Shown here: one piece after another, positions 25,667 through 34,253 of the stretch
Numbering within the stretch: the first letter of the stretch is position 1
How the letters are laid out: each line of letters starts with the position of its first letter
Source of the DNA: Tepidicaulis marinus
Lineage (GTDB): Bacteria; Pseudomonadota; Alphaproteobacteria; Parvibaculales; Parvibaculaceae
Assembly: GCF_000739695.1 (NCBI RefSeq)
Contig: NZ_BBIO01000015.1
Coordinates: 32,925 to 96,924, forward strand
Reading direction: 5' to 3'
Length of the DNA: 64,000 nucleotides
The notes under the pieces: model-generated
Told to the model about the DNA's origin: nothing
Database searches by the model: none
Seen by the model: the letters and a program-made list of their open reading frames with translations, nothing else
Position numbers and translations under genes: made by a program

Positions 25667-25706
25667 TTATTGAATCAATGGTACCGTCTTAAGGGAGGAG
25701 GACGAT

Positions 25707-26978
25707 ATGGAAAATGCAACGAGCGATCCCGCCGCGCTTCTGGCGGCCTTGCCGGAAGGCGACACGATTGCCGCCCCTTACGGGCTTTATGAAAAACTGC
25801 GACCCCATGCCCCGCTTTATGGCTATCAGGATTATCCGCCGGGCACGGTGCCCGATGCCGATGAGCCGGTAACCGCCTGGGTGCTGCTCGATTACGAGCA
25901 TGTGGCGGCTGCTGCGCGCGATCACCGCGCTTTTTCCTCGCGCGATCCTTTGCAGGAGCAGTCGTCGGCGCCCACCCTCATGCTCGTTAATCACGACAAT
26001 CCGGACCATGACCGCCTGCGCGCCATCGTCAATCTGGCGTTCTCGCGCAAGCGCGTCGAAGCGCTGGAGCCGGATGTGGCCCGCGTCGTCGAAAAAGCGG
26101 TGGCCGAGCTTGGCGCGGGCGAGCGGGAGATGATCTCGACCCTTGCCGCGCATATTCCCGCCCGGGTGATGGTGGACCTGCTCGGCCTGCCGGTGGAAAT
26201 CGTCGAGCGCTTCAGAGGCTGGGCGACGGCCTTCATGCTCTCCGCCGATCTGAGCCCCGAAGAGCGCGCGGCCAGCAATCTGGAACTTGCCGGTTATTTC
26301 GCCGGGCGGGTGCAATCGCTCCATGCCAAACTGGAAGCCGGGGAAGAGATTCCCGACAGCCTGATCAGCGCGCTTTTGAAAGCGGATATGGAGGGCGAGA
26401 GACTCAGCCTCGATGAAGTGACGCGCTTCTGCATCACGCTGGTCGTCGCGGGCTCGGAGACAACGTCGTTCCTGCTCGGCAATCTGCTTTACAACCTTGC
26501 CACTATGCCGGAGCTGCGCGCGCGCCTTGCCGCCGATGAAAGCCTCATCACGCCTTTCATCGAAGAGACCTTGCGCCATAGCGGCCCGCCGCAGCGCCTG
26601 TTCCGCATCGCGCTGAAGGATACGGAGATCGGCGGCAAGCAAATCAAGGAAGGCGACTGGGTGGCGCTCTTCTTTGCCGCGGCCAATCACGACCCGGCAA
26701 TGTTCGAGGCGCCGGAGCGGTTCGACATTTCCCGGCCCAATCTGAGCAAGCAGCTGACCTTCGGGGTGGGCATTCACCACTGCCTCGGCTCGGCGCTGGC
26801 GCGGATGGAAGCCCGCGCGCTTGTTTCGGCCATGGTGAACCAGATGCAGGATATCAGCCTTGCGGGCGCGCCCGTGCCCCAGCGCACCTCGCTCCTCAAT
26901 CACGGCTTCGATGGGCTGACCGTCAAGCTGACGCCGAAAGCGGCCGGAAAAGAAAAGGAGAAGGCTCATGCAAGCTGA
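25707..26978 (+). CDS. Cytochrome P450
   Basis: A 423-residue soluble bacterial P450 that would hydroxylate a hydrophobic substrate using electrons from a separate ferredoxin or flavodoxin system. The I-helix AGSETT is at residues 248-253 (Glu in place of the usual Asp before the Thr pair). The K-helix ExxR is in EETLR near residue 286, and the heme loop [17 protein letters not shown] has the ligand Cys359. Start ATG at 25707 follows GGGAGGAGG. No redox partner gene is adjacent. It overlaps the next gene by 11 bases and is divergent from a MarR regulator, which suggests substrate induction. Confidence 0.96.
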   Translation: MENATSDPAALLAALPEGDTIAAPYGLYEKLRPHAPLYGYQDYPPGTVPDADEPVTAWVLLDYEHVAAAARDHRAFSSRDPLQEQSSAPTLMLVNHDNPDHDRLRAIVNLAFSRKRVEALEPDVARVVEKAVAELGAGEREMISTLAAHIPARVMVDLLGLPVEIVERFRGWATAFMLSADLSPEERAASNLELAGYFAGRVQSLHAKLEAGEEIPDSLISALLKADMEGERLSLDEVTRFCITLVVAGSETTSFLLGNLLYNLATMPELRARLAADESLITPFIEETLRHSGPPQRLFRIALKDTEIGGKQIKEGDWVALFFAAANHDPAMFEAPERFDISRPNLSKQLTFGVGIHHCLGSALARMEARALVSAMVNQMQDISLAGAPVPQRTSLLNHGFDGLTVKLTPKAAGKEKEKAHAS

Positions 26979-27387
26979 GACGCTGACCGGCGAGGAAAGC
27001 CGGAACCTGGAGGCAACGCAGGCCCTTTTCGCCGCCTTTGGCGAGGGGGACGTGCCGCGTATCATGACGTATCTCGCCGAGGACCCGCGCATCGAGTTTT
27101 ACGGGCCCTCCCTCATCCCTTACGCCGGCATCTATCAGGGCCGGGAGGCGTGCGCGAGGTTCTTCGAAACGGTGCTCAGCTCCGTCGACATTCACATCTT
27201 CGAGCCGGAGGAGTTCATCGCATCGGGCAAGAAGGTCATCGTCACCGGGCGCCTGCATTTGACTGCCCGCTCCACGGGCCGCGATATCGTCTCGGATTTC
27301 GTCCATGTCATCGACCTTGAAGGGGCGAAATGGACGCGGTTCCGCGATTTCATGAACACGGCGGAGGCTGTCGCCGCCTTTTCGTGA
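26968..27387 (+). CDS. SnoaL/NTF2-like protein coupled to the P450
   Basis: A 139-residue alpha+beta-cone protein of the SnoaL/limonene-epoxide-hydrolase-like type. It has [20 protein letters not shown], then [20 protein letters not shown], and [20 protein letters not shown]. Family members are isomerases, hydrolases or cyclases on small hydrophobic molecules. It starts inside the end of the P450 gene (11-base overlap), so both are translated together and may act in sequence on the same compound. The exact reaction is unknown. Confidence 0.85.
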   Translation: MQAETLTGEESRNLEATQALFAAFGEGDVPRIMTYLAEDPRIEFYGPSLIPYAGIYQGREACARFFETVLSSVDIHIFEPEEFIASGKKVIVTGRLHLTARSTGRDIVSDFVHVIDLEGAKWTRFRDFMNTAEAVAAFS

Positions 27388-27459
27388 TTGGGGGTATTTG
27401 CAGGGGCTGGCCGAAGCTAGGGAAGTAAGCCGGGGAATTAAGCCGGAGCTGCGGACGGT

Positions 27460-27534
27460 TGGCTGGGGCGGCAGGATTCGAACCTGCGCATGGCGGTACC
27501 AAAAACCGCTGCCTTACCGCTTGGCTACGCCCCA
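27460..27534 (-). tRNA. tRNA-Gln (anticodon TTG)
   Basis: A complete cloverleaf reads on the minus strand. The acceptor is TGGGGCG/CGCCCCA, D-arm GCC/GGC, anticodon stem GCGGT/ACCGC with loop TTTTGGT, and T-arm GCAGG-TTCGAAT-CCTGC, with GCCA encoded at the 3' end. The anticodon TTG reads glutamine codons CAA and CAG. Confidence 0.97.
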
Positions 27535-27643
27535 AGACCGCTCTTTGAGTGGCCGGAACATAGCGAGTGATTTGGGCTTCTGCAACGGTATTTCCCCCCT
27601 TGCAGGCCCGCGCCAGCCCCTGTATAACGCGCCCTCGACAAGG

Positions 27644-27720
27644 CGGAGCGTAGCGCAGCCTGGTAGCGCACCTCGTTCGGGACGAGGGGGTCGCAGGTTC
27701 AAATCCTGCCGCTCCGACCA
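27644..27720 (+). tRNA. tRNA-Pro (anticodon CGG)
   Basis: A complete 77-base cloverleaf. The acceptor is CGGAGCG/CGCTCCG, the anticodon stem CCTCG/CGAGG with loop TTCGGGA (anticodon CGG), and the T-arm GCAGG-TTCAAAT-CCTGC, with ACCA encoded. It marks the border between the GC-rich chromosomal part and the AT-richer polysaccharide region that begins 170 bases later. Bases 27721-27889 show nothing else. Confidence 0.97.
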
Positions 27721-27889
27721 TTTCCTAAAGAATTTCCAATTTCTTCTTTTATTGCAGGGTAACATTGAAAATGTTGCATCTGCCTCAACGTGTGAGGGGC
27801 CGATGGAGCAGCTAATGTTGCGCGTGCTAACATCATGATCTGTGATAATAATGGGCAAGGGAAACCGTAGGTAGGGCAGGGAGCGACGT

Positions 27890-28555
27890 TTGGCGTATCG
27901 TTACCTCAAGCGCGTCATCGATATTATCGGCGTTTTCACCGCGATCGTAATAGCTGCGCTTCCTCTCGCCATCATTGCGCTTGCGGTACGTTGCTCGCTG
28001 GGACGCCCTACATTGTTCAGGCAGGAACGCATTGGACAGCATGAACAGCCGTTCTATCTAATCAAATTTCGCACGATGAAAGACACATATACGCCGGATG
28101 GACAGCTATTGGCCGATGAAGAGCGGCTGACAGCTTTTGGCCGCTTTCTGCGAGCCAGCAGTTTGGATGAGTTGCCAGAACTCTGGAACGTTCTCAAAGG
28201 CGAGATGAGCCTTGTTGGACCCCGTCCGCTTCTTCCTGAATATTTGCCTTACTATTCCGAGCGCCAAGCACGCCGCCACGATGTGCGCCCAGGTCTAACG
28301 GGCTTGGCGCAAGTCAGAGGGCGCAATGCAATCTCATGGGAGACGCGGCTGGAAGCGGACGTCGAGTATGTTGAAAATCTCTCACTTGCATTGGATTGTG
28401 AGATTCTCCTGCGCACGATCGCTACGGTCTTTGCCAGAAAAGGTATTTCCGCTGACGGGCATGCTACGATGCCGCGGTTTGACGAGGAAGTTAAAGCAAG
28501 GAAGCAGAAATATTCCCGCCCGCAAACTGATGCCATAGGGCACAAGGAAGGTTAG
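27890..28555 (+). CDS. Initiating sugar-phosphate transferase (PglC/WcaJ type)
   Basis: A 221-residue polyprenyl-phosphate phosphoglycosyl transferase that moves a sugar-1-phosphate from a UDP-sugar to undecaprenyl phosphate at the inner membrane, starting repeat-unit assembly. One reentrant membrane helix is at residues 6-28. Family motifs are KFRTMKD, the catalytic Asp-Glu in [13 protein letters not shown], and [28 protein letters not shown]. Its compact, PglC-like size and the PglD- and PglE-like genes behind it suggest a bacillosamine-type sugar as substrate. The start is TTG at 27890, after CAGGGAG. The next gene overlaps its stop by one base (TAGTG). Confidence 0.93.
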   Translation: MAYRYLKRVIDIIGVFTAIVIAALPLAIIALAVRCSLGRPTLFRQERIGQHEQPFYLIKFRTMKDTYTPDGQLLADEERLTAFGRFLRASSLDELPELWNVLKGEMSLVGPRPLLPEYLPYYSERQARRHDVRPGLTGLAQVRGRNAISWETRLEADVEYVENLSLALDCEILLRTIATVFARKGISADGHATMPRFDEEVKARKQKYSRPQTDAIGHKEG

Positions 28556-29166
28556 TGACTTCAATGGATCGAATTGCGGTTATCGGTGCTGGCGGTCATG
28601 CCAAAGTCCTTGTCGCGGCATGGCTTGAAGCTGGAGGTCAGGTTGAAGTGATCTTGGACCGGGACCCGGCGCGGATTGGCGAAGACTTCTTTGGGCATAG
28701 AATTATGCCGCAATCCAATGATGCTCTGAAGGACCTTGCTGCGGTTTTAGCAATCGGTGACAATAAGACGCGTGCGCAGCTTTCGGGCCACCTGAGGCCA
28801 GCCAGCTGGCAGACCGTCATTCATCCCAGGGCATGGGTGCATGGGAGTGCTAAGATTGGAGCTGGGACGCTGATTTGTGCGGGAGCCGTTGTGCAGCCGG
28901 ATGCAACAATTGGTGAGCATGCCATTATAAATACGGGTGCGATTATCGAACATGATTGCCGTATCGGGGCATTCGCTCATATAGGCCCGAGTGCCTGTTT
29001 GGGAGGGGATGTAGAAGCAGGTGACGGTGCGTTTGTCGGTCTGGGCGCCAAAGTCTTGCCGCGAAAGCGGCTCGGCGATTGGGCCGTTGTTGGAGGTGGG
29101 GCTTGTGTCACGAAGGACGTTGCCGAAAAAGAAACAGTCGTTGGCGTTCCCGCTGCTGCGATTTGA
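28555..29166 (+). CDS. NeuD/PglD-like sugar O/N-acetyltransferase
   Basis: A 203-residue protein with an N-terminal Rossmann-like nucleotide-sugar domain (IAVIGAGGHAKVLVAAWLEA) and a C-terminal left-handed beta-helix of hexapeptide repeats (WVHGSAKIGAGTLICAGAVV, IGEHAIINTGAIIEHDCRIG). PglD acetylates the 4-amino group of UDP-4-amino-sugar with acetyl-CoA; the catalytic His is probably the one in IEHDCRIG. The start is GTG at 28555, overlapping the previous stop (TAGTG); ATG at 28564 is an alternative. It is followed by the PglE-like aminotransferase, the usual partner. Confidence 0.9.
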   Translation: MTSMDRIAVIGAGGHAKVLVAAWLEAGGQVEVILDRDPARIGEDFFGHRIMPQSNDALKDLAAVLAIGDNKTRAQLSGHLRPASWQTVIHPRAWVHGSAKIGAGTLICAGAVVQPDATIGEHAIINTGAIIEHDCRIGAFAHIGPSACLGGDVEAGDGAFVGLGAKVLPRKRLGDWAVVGGGACVTKDVAEKETVVGVPAAAI

Positions 29167-29189
29167 CGTGACGATCGAAAGAATAAGAA

Positions 29190-30335
29190 ATGAAAACTCA
29201 AACCCAGTCACCATATCGCATCTTGCTTTCCCCGCCTCATATGAGTGGCCGGGAACGCAAGTATGTTGACGAGGTTTTTGCGACAAATTTTGTGGCGCCG
29301 GCCGGCCCTATTCTTTCCCGCTTCGAGCAGATGTTCTGTGAAAGAACCGGCTTTTCCCATGCTGTCGCGGTGTCCAGCGGCACGGCTGCACTGCATCTTG
29401 CCCTTCGCTGCGCAGGAGTGGAGCGGGGCGATAGGGTGTGGGCGCCCACATTCACATTCATCGCTTCAATTGCGCCAATCATTTATCAAGGCGCAACGCC
29501 GGTTCTTTTCGATTGCGATGCGCACAGCTGGAACATCGATCTGGGTCTTGTCGAAGAGGAATTGAAAAAAGCCGCCCAGCGAAATGAGTTGCCCAAGGCA
29601 ATTATTGCCGTTGATCTTTATGGAATGCCATGTGACCTGGAGCATCTAAAGGCCATAGCCGCTTCTTATGAGGTAGCCGTGATCGCCGACTCTGCTGAAG
29701 CAATTGGTAGCCGGCGGGAGGGCAAACATGCGGGTTTTGGTGCAGACTGCGCGGCATTTTCATTTAACGGAAATAAGCTGATAACGACCGGCGGTGGAGG
29801 GTTGCTGGCAAGTGAGGATGAAAAGCTTGTCGAATATGCACGTTTCCTTTCCCAGCAGGCCCGGGCGCCGGTTCTTCATTATGAGCACGAAGAGATCGGC
29901 TACAATTACCGCATGAGTTCTATCAATGCTGCCGTCGGGTGCGGACAGTTGGAAGTTCTGGAAGAGCGCGTTACCAGGCGGCGCGAGATCTTCGAGAATT
30001 ATCGCAAGTCACTTGGCTCTCTTCCCGGTATTCGTTTTCCCGATGAACCTGCTGGGGCCAGAGCGAATCGTTGGCTTAGCGTGTTGACAACTAATGGGCG
30101 GCCGGATCTCGCCAAATTTATTCTCAGCCTCAACGAGCTTGGTATTGAAGCCCGCAGGCTTTGGAAACCAATGCATCTGCAAGGTGCGCTGAAGGGGGTG
30201 AACGTAATAGGAGGAAGTGTCGCAGAGAGACTTTTTGAAACAGGACTTTGCTTGCCCTCCGGAACCGATATGACCAAAGCAGACGAAGAGTTTGTCGCTA
30301 CGGCTGTAAAGAAAATTGTATCGGAAATTGCGTAA
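29190..30335 (+). CDS. DegT/PglE-type sugar aminotransferase
   Basis: A 381-residue PLP enzyme of the DegT/DnrJ/EryC1/StrS family that transaminates a 4-keto nucleotide sugar. Motifs are ILLSPPHMSGRERKYVDEVF at the start, AVSSGTAALHLAL, VDLYGMPCDLEHL and the Schiff-base Lys in AFSFNGNKLITTGGGG. GYNYRMSSINAAVG is the typical C-terminal signature. With the PglD-like and PglC-like genes upstream it should make UDP-N,N'-diacetylbacillosamine or a close relative. The required 4,6-dehydratase (PglF type) is not in the window. Bases 30336-30551 hold no gene. Confidence 0.93.
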   Translation: MKTQTQSPYRILLSPPHMSGRERKYVDEVFATNFVAPAGPILSRFEQMFCERTGFSHAVAVSSGTAALHLALRCAGVERGDRVWAPTFTFIASIAPIIYQGATPVLFDCDAHSWNIDLGLVEEELKKAAQRNELPKAIIAVDLYGMPCDLEHLKAIAASYEVAVIADSAEAIGSRREGKHAGFGADCAAFSFNGNKLITTGGGGLLASEDEKLVEYARFLSQQARAPVLHYEHEEIGYNYRMSSINAAVGCGQLEVLEERVTRRREIFENYRKSLGSLPGIRFPDEPAGARANRWLSVLTTNGRPDLAKFILSLNELGIEARRLWKPMHLQGALKGVNVIGGSVAERLFETGLCLPSGTDMTKADEEFVATAVKKIVSEIA

Positions 30336-30551
30336 GCAAGAGGCAGGCTGGCGCGTGTAAGAAGCTCTCTGAACGGCGGGCATAATCAAAATACTGTCTG
30401 CTCTTCCTCCGCTGCTTCCCGGAACCTCTCATGGAGAGTACGCCGGATGCCCGCTGCGATGGTCAGCGCTTAAGAGGACGGCCCAAGATAAGCGGACGGG
30501 GCCTAGCCGGGCGTTGATCGAAAAGACCAGGCCGGTTAGTGGAAAGTTACT

Positions 30552-32540
30552 ATGTGCGGAATCGTTGGGTATCTTGGGGGAAGCGACCGGCACGGGATTG
30601 AGCCGGACGAAACCCTTCTCAAGCGAATGGCGGATACCATACGATCTCGCGGTCCGGATGATTGCGGTGTTTGGTTTGACGCGTCAGACGGTGTCGGGTT
30701 GGCCCATCGCCGGCTTGCCATTCTTGATTTATCTCCGGCAGGCCATCAGCCGATGCACTCGGCTTCCGGAAGATACGTCATTATTTTCAATGGCGAGATA
30801 TATAATCACCTTGAGTTGCGCGAAGACCTGAAACAGCTGGGAACAGCACCTCAATGGCGTGGCCACTCCGATACGGAAACGCTGCTTGCCGGGTTCGAGG
30901 CTTGGGGCGTTGAAGGCACAATACGCCGCTGCGCCGGAATGTTTGCAATAGCGGTTGTTGATCGCAGGGCGCGTACGCTTACGCTCGTGCGTGACCGCAT
31001 TGGTGAGAAGCCGCTTTATTACGGTTGGCAGCGGCGTGATGGGCGCGCTTGCTTTCTGTTTGGGTCTGAACTTAAAGCGCTAAAACTCCATCCAAGTTTT
31101 AATGCGGATATTGACCATGATGCGCTCTGTCTGATGATGCGCCACAATTATATTCCAGCACCATATTCGATATATCAGGGTATCAGGAAGCTCATTCCGG
31201 GCTGCCTGCTGACTATTCCTTGGTCAGCAGTGGAAGGTGATGGTGGGGCGTCGGCGCAATTTGAACCTAAACCTTATTGGTCTTTGGCGCAGGCAGCTGA
31301 AGCGGGATGCAGGGAACGGCGCCAAGGCGATGATGAAGAACTTGTCGGGGAACTGGACTCGCTGCTGAAGACCGTAATCGGTCAGCAAATGATTTCAGAT
31401 GTGCCATTGGGTGCGTTTCTTTCCGGGGGCGTCGATTCATCGGCAGTTGTCGCGCTGATGCAATCGCAATCCTTGCGGCCGGTCAAAACCTTCACGATCG
31501 GTTTCGATGAGAACGATTACAATGAAGCCGTTCACGCAAAGAAGGTAGCGGAGCATCTGGGTACCGAGCATACCGAGCTTTATGTGACGCCGAAGCAGGC
31601 GCTGGATGTGGTGCCGCGGCTACCGGCGCTCTATGACGAGCCCTTCGCTGACTCCTCGCAGATTCCCACATTTCTGGTTTCGCATCTTGCGCGCCAGAAC
31701 GTAACCGTCTCCCTGTCTGGTGACGGCGGAGACGAACTTTTTGGCGGGTATACCCGCTACCTGGTAGCAGCTGGCGTTTGGCAGAAGCTGTCGAAGGTGC
31801 CGGCGCCTCTTCGGGTGCTTGCCGCGAAAAGTCTTACAAACCTCTCTCCCCAAACTTGGGACGGTCTCGGCCGTATGATCCCCGGGCTGAAGAAGAGGTT
31901 AGGCGGGCGCATCGGTGACAAGGTTCACAAGGCGGCCGGTGTCTTTGGAAGCGACTCGATTGAGAGTTTATATAAGGGGCTGGTTTCTCACTGGGATGAT
32001 CCGGAAAGCTTGGTGCTTGGAGGCAGAGAGCCGCCCACGTTCTTGACGGGGTGCGCACCGGAACTGGCCGGACTGAGTCAGGTTGAACGGATGATGGCCC
32101 TGGATATGCTGTCTTATTTGCCGGACGATATACTTGCTAAAGTAGACCGTGCGGCGATGGGCGTCAGCCTTGAAACGCGGGTTCCATTTCTGGACCATCG
32201 GGTGATCGAATATGCCTGGCAGTTGCCACAGACGATGAAATTCCGTGACGGGCAGGGGAAGTGGGCTCTTCGTCAGGTGCTCTATAAGTACGTGCCCAGG
32301 GAATTGATAGAGCGCCCTAAGATGGGTTTCGGGATCCCGCTCGACTCATGGCTGTCCGGCCCGCTGCGCGATTGGGCGGAAGATCTGCTGGATGAAAAAC
32401 GCTTGCAGCAGGAAGGCTTTTTTCACCCTCTGCTGGTCCGGCAGAAATGGGAGGAGCACCTCGCCGGCCGGCGCAACTGGTCGTATCATCTTTGGGGCGT
32501 TCTTATGTTTCAGGCGTGGTTGGCCGAACAGCGCGGTTAG
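30552..32540 (+). CDS. asnB: AsnB-type glutamine-dependent amidotransferase, block A
   Basis: A 662-residue protein of the asparagine synthetase B family. A class II glutaminase domain starts with nucleophile Cys2 (MCGIVGYLGG), and the synthetase domain has the PPi loop FLSGGVDSSAVVALM. Further motifs are TFTIGFDENDYNEA and SGDGGDELFGGYTRYL. In polysaccharide clusters such proteins often amidate the carboxyl group of uronic acids instead of aspartate. The adjacent UDP-aminouronate genes (34250-36610) make that likely here (inference). It is slightly longer than E. coli AsnB. Confidence 0.93.
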   Translation: MCGIVGYLGGSDRHGIEPDETLLKRMADTIRSRGPDDCGVWFDASDGVGLAHRRLAILDLSPAGHQPMHSASGRYVIIFNGEIYNHLELREDLKQLGTAPQWRGHSDTETLLAGFEAWGVEGTIRRCAGMFAIAVVDRRARTLTLVRDRIGEKPLYYGWQRRDGRACFLFGSELKALKLHPSFNADIDHDALCLMMRHNYIPAPYSIYQGIRKLIPGCLLTIPWSAVEGDGGASAQFEPKPYWSLAQAAEAGCRERRQGDDEELVGELDSLLKTVIGQQMISDVPLGAFLSGGVDSSAVVALMQSQSLRPVKTFTIGFDENDYNEAVHAKKVAEHLGTEHTELYVTPKQALDVVPRLPALYDEPFADSSQIPTFLVSHLARQNVTVSLSGDGGDELFGGYTRYLVAAGVWQKLSKVPAPLRVLAAKSLTNLSPQTWDGLGRMIPGLKKRLGGRIGDKVHKAAGVFGSDSIESLYKGLVSHWDDPESLVLGGREPPTFLTGCAPELAGLSQVERMMALDMLSYLPDDILAKVDRAAMGVSLETRVPFLDHRVIEYAWQLPQTMKFRDGQGKWALRQVLYKYVPRELIERPKMGFGIPLDSWLSGPLRDWAEDLLDEKRLQQEGFFHPLLVRQKWEEHLAGRRNWSYHLWGVLMFQAWLAEQRG

Positions 32541-32574
32541 AAATTTGAAGTTGGAGGAGAAGTCTTCCTCGAAT

Positions 32575-33698
32575 CTATAATTTCATGGCGGTAAGCATTG
32601 CCGCGTTAATTTTCCTCACATCGTATTTCTCGACGGCAATTCGCCGCGATTCCTCACCCATCGTCTCGATGATCTGCGGTGAGATGAGAAAATGTTCCAT
32701 CGCCTCTTTGAGGGCGGAAATATTCTGTACCGGGACCAGGAAGCCGTTCACGCCATTGATGACTGTTTCCCGGCAGCCGGGAGCATCGGTGGTGATGATG
32801 GGCCGTCCCATTGCCATGGCTTCGAGTACTGTGCGCGGGGTGCCTTCGCGGTAACTTGGAAGCACATAGATATGAGAAGCTGCAATTGCTTCGCGCACAT
32901 CTTCCAGCGATCCGTGCCATGTAATATGTCCGGCTTCTTGCCATTTGCGGACCTCGGCCTCGGGGATGCCGTCGGGGTTGGGGTCCAAGCCGCCAACCAA
33001 GTGGAATTCTGCTTCGGGCACAGCGACACGCAATTGTGCTGCTGCGGCAGCGTATTCGCGAATGCCTTTGTCGCCGATCAGCCGTGCAATCAACAAAAAA
33101 CGGCGCGGTCCGCTTGGCAACGGAGCAGGGGTGAAGGTATTCGTATCGATGCCGGAACCGTTTACGATAACAACAGGAACCCCCGCAGGCAAAAGATTCA
33201 TCCGGGCGAAATCGTCTTTGTCATCCTGATTCTGGAAAAATATCAGCGTTGCGCGGCGCAGTGCATGTTTATAAAGCCCGCGCAGAATTTTCTGAACGAG
33301 GGCCCGCTTACCGCGCGCTTCACCCGTAAAGGCATATCCCAGGCCCGTGATAAGGGCTGCGCGATCGGGGACGCGGGTGAGCCAGGCCGCAAGCAGTCCC
33401 CAGATGACGGGTTTGGCCGTATATCCAAAAAAAATGTCGGCCGGAGGTGGCGCAAAAGTCTGACAAGATAGAAAAGCGTGCGCAGATCGGCGAGCGGGTT
33501 CACGCCTGTCCGGCTGGCGGGAACCGAATGGCACGTCACCTCTTGTGCTTCCAGCCATGTCCGTGTGCGTGTGTCGTCCAGCAGGCCCGGCGCGGCGGCG
33601 TGAACGGTATGGCCGCGCGCGCGCAACTCCGCGATCAGAGTACCCCGGAAATTCTGAAGGGATGCCGAGTATCCAGCGAGGATGAATATAGAATGCAC
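32575..33698 (-). pseudogene. GT4 glycosyltransferase interrupted by a frameshift at a T8 tract
   Basis: Two frames together make one CapM/PglA-like GT4 glycosyltransferase. Frame 1 starts at GTG 33698 (MHSIFILAGYSASLQNFRGT) and runs to about RLLRHLRPT. Frame 2 takes over at DIFFGYTAKPVIWGLLAAWL and continues to the end, with the donor-site motif REGTPRTVLEAMAMGRP. The switch falls in a run of eight T on the coding strand (33427-33434). One extra T (or two fewer) restores a 374-residue protein, matching the family spacing between RP and GYT. It may be a mutation, a read error, or a site for transcriptional slippage. It lies opposite to its neighbours. Confidence 0.85.
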
Positions 33699-33723
33699 AG
33701 AAAGCCGCCAGTCGATGTACCAA

Positions 33724-34249
33724 AGGAAAAATATAGGGGATGTAGTAAGAAAAGAAGGTAATTCTTTTCGTGGTTTATCGCAGTGATTGGTGGCTGTGAT
33801 GCATGGGGCGTTTCCAGTTGCTATCGGGGCGTTGGCGGATTCTATGGCAGGGCCGCAGGGTAAAATTGGAACTTGGCTCCATACCGCAGGTTGGTCTCAC
33901 ATGATCCGATTTTCCTCAACCAGTGCTTGAGGAAAATTGGCACAAACCGTATTGTGAAATAATACTTTTCGAGGGGATTTTCGATCACCGCCGGGCGGGA
34001 GGCCGGTTGAGCTCTGAGCCTCACTTTATCCATCGCATGTCATCAGTATTTCTTGCTAAACTCCCGCTTCTGAAAGACAAATTAGTTTCATGCTCAAATG
34101 GCCAGCGATTTCCACGCTATGCCGTCGGGATTGTTGCAGCGGCCTCTCCCGTAGAGGCTGTTTGTGTGTCGGGAGGGGTATGGGACGCACCTTCTGATGC
34201 GTGACGACAAATGCCTCTCTTGGAGGTGACTTATGGAAAAAGGCTCTGA
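33724..34249. other. Intergenic stretch before the tviB unit
   Basis: About 525 bases without a convincing gene between the divergent broken glycosyltransferase and tviB. It holds a perfect 11-bp inverted repeat at 33909-33937 (ATTTTCCTCAA/TTGAGGAAAAT), AT-rich stretches suited to promoters, and a 6-codon ORF at its right edge. Short open frames in it show no recognisable family. Confidence 0.6.
33909..33937. repeat. Perfect 11-bp inverted repeat
   Basis: ATTTTCCTCAA (33909-33919) and TTGAGGAAAAT (33927-33937) flank a 7-base spacer. Neither strand shows a proper T-tract behind the stem, so it is more likely an operator or remnant than a terminator. It lies 310 bases before tviB and 210 bases before the start of the broken glycosyltransferase. 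Confidence 0.65.
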
Positions 34250-34253
34250 ATGA
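34233..34253 (+). other. Six-codon leader ORF coupled to tviB
   Basis: GGAGGTGA at 34222-34229, the best ribosome-binding site in the area, sits at ideal distance before ATG 34233. That ATG opens MEKGSE and stops at TGA 34251-34253. The stop overlaps the tviB start (ATGA). The tviB ATG itself has only a weak AAAAAGG. This fits a translational leader that feeds ribosomes into tviB. Confidence 0.5.

Noticed and set aside
25681..25700. Sequence with TTAAGGG resembling the lux-box centre upstream of the P450
   Set aside because: It is the P450 ribosome-binding site (GGGAGGAGG) region; the dyad symmetry is limited to CTTAAG and the outer ACCT/AGGT are missing.
33842..34033. 63-codon minus-strand frame in the gap before tviB
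   Set aside because: No family, no ribosome site, and it spans the inverted repeat.
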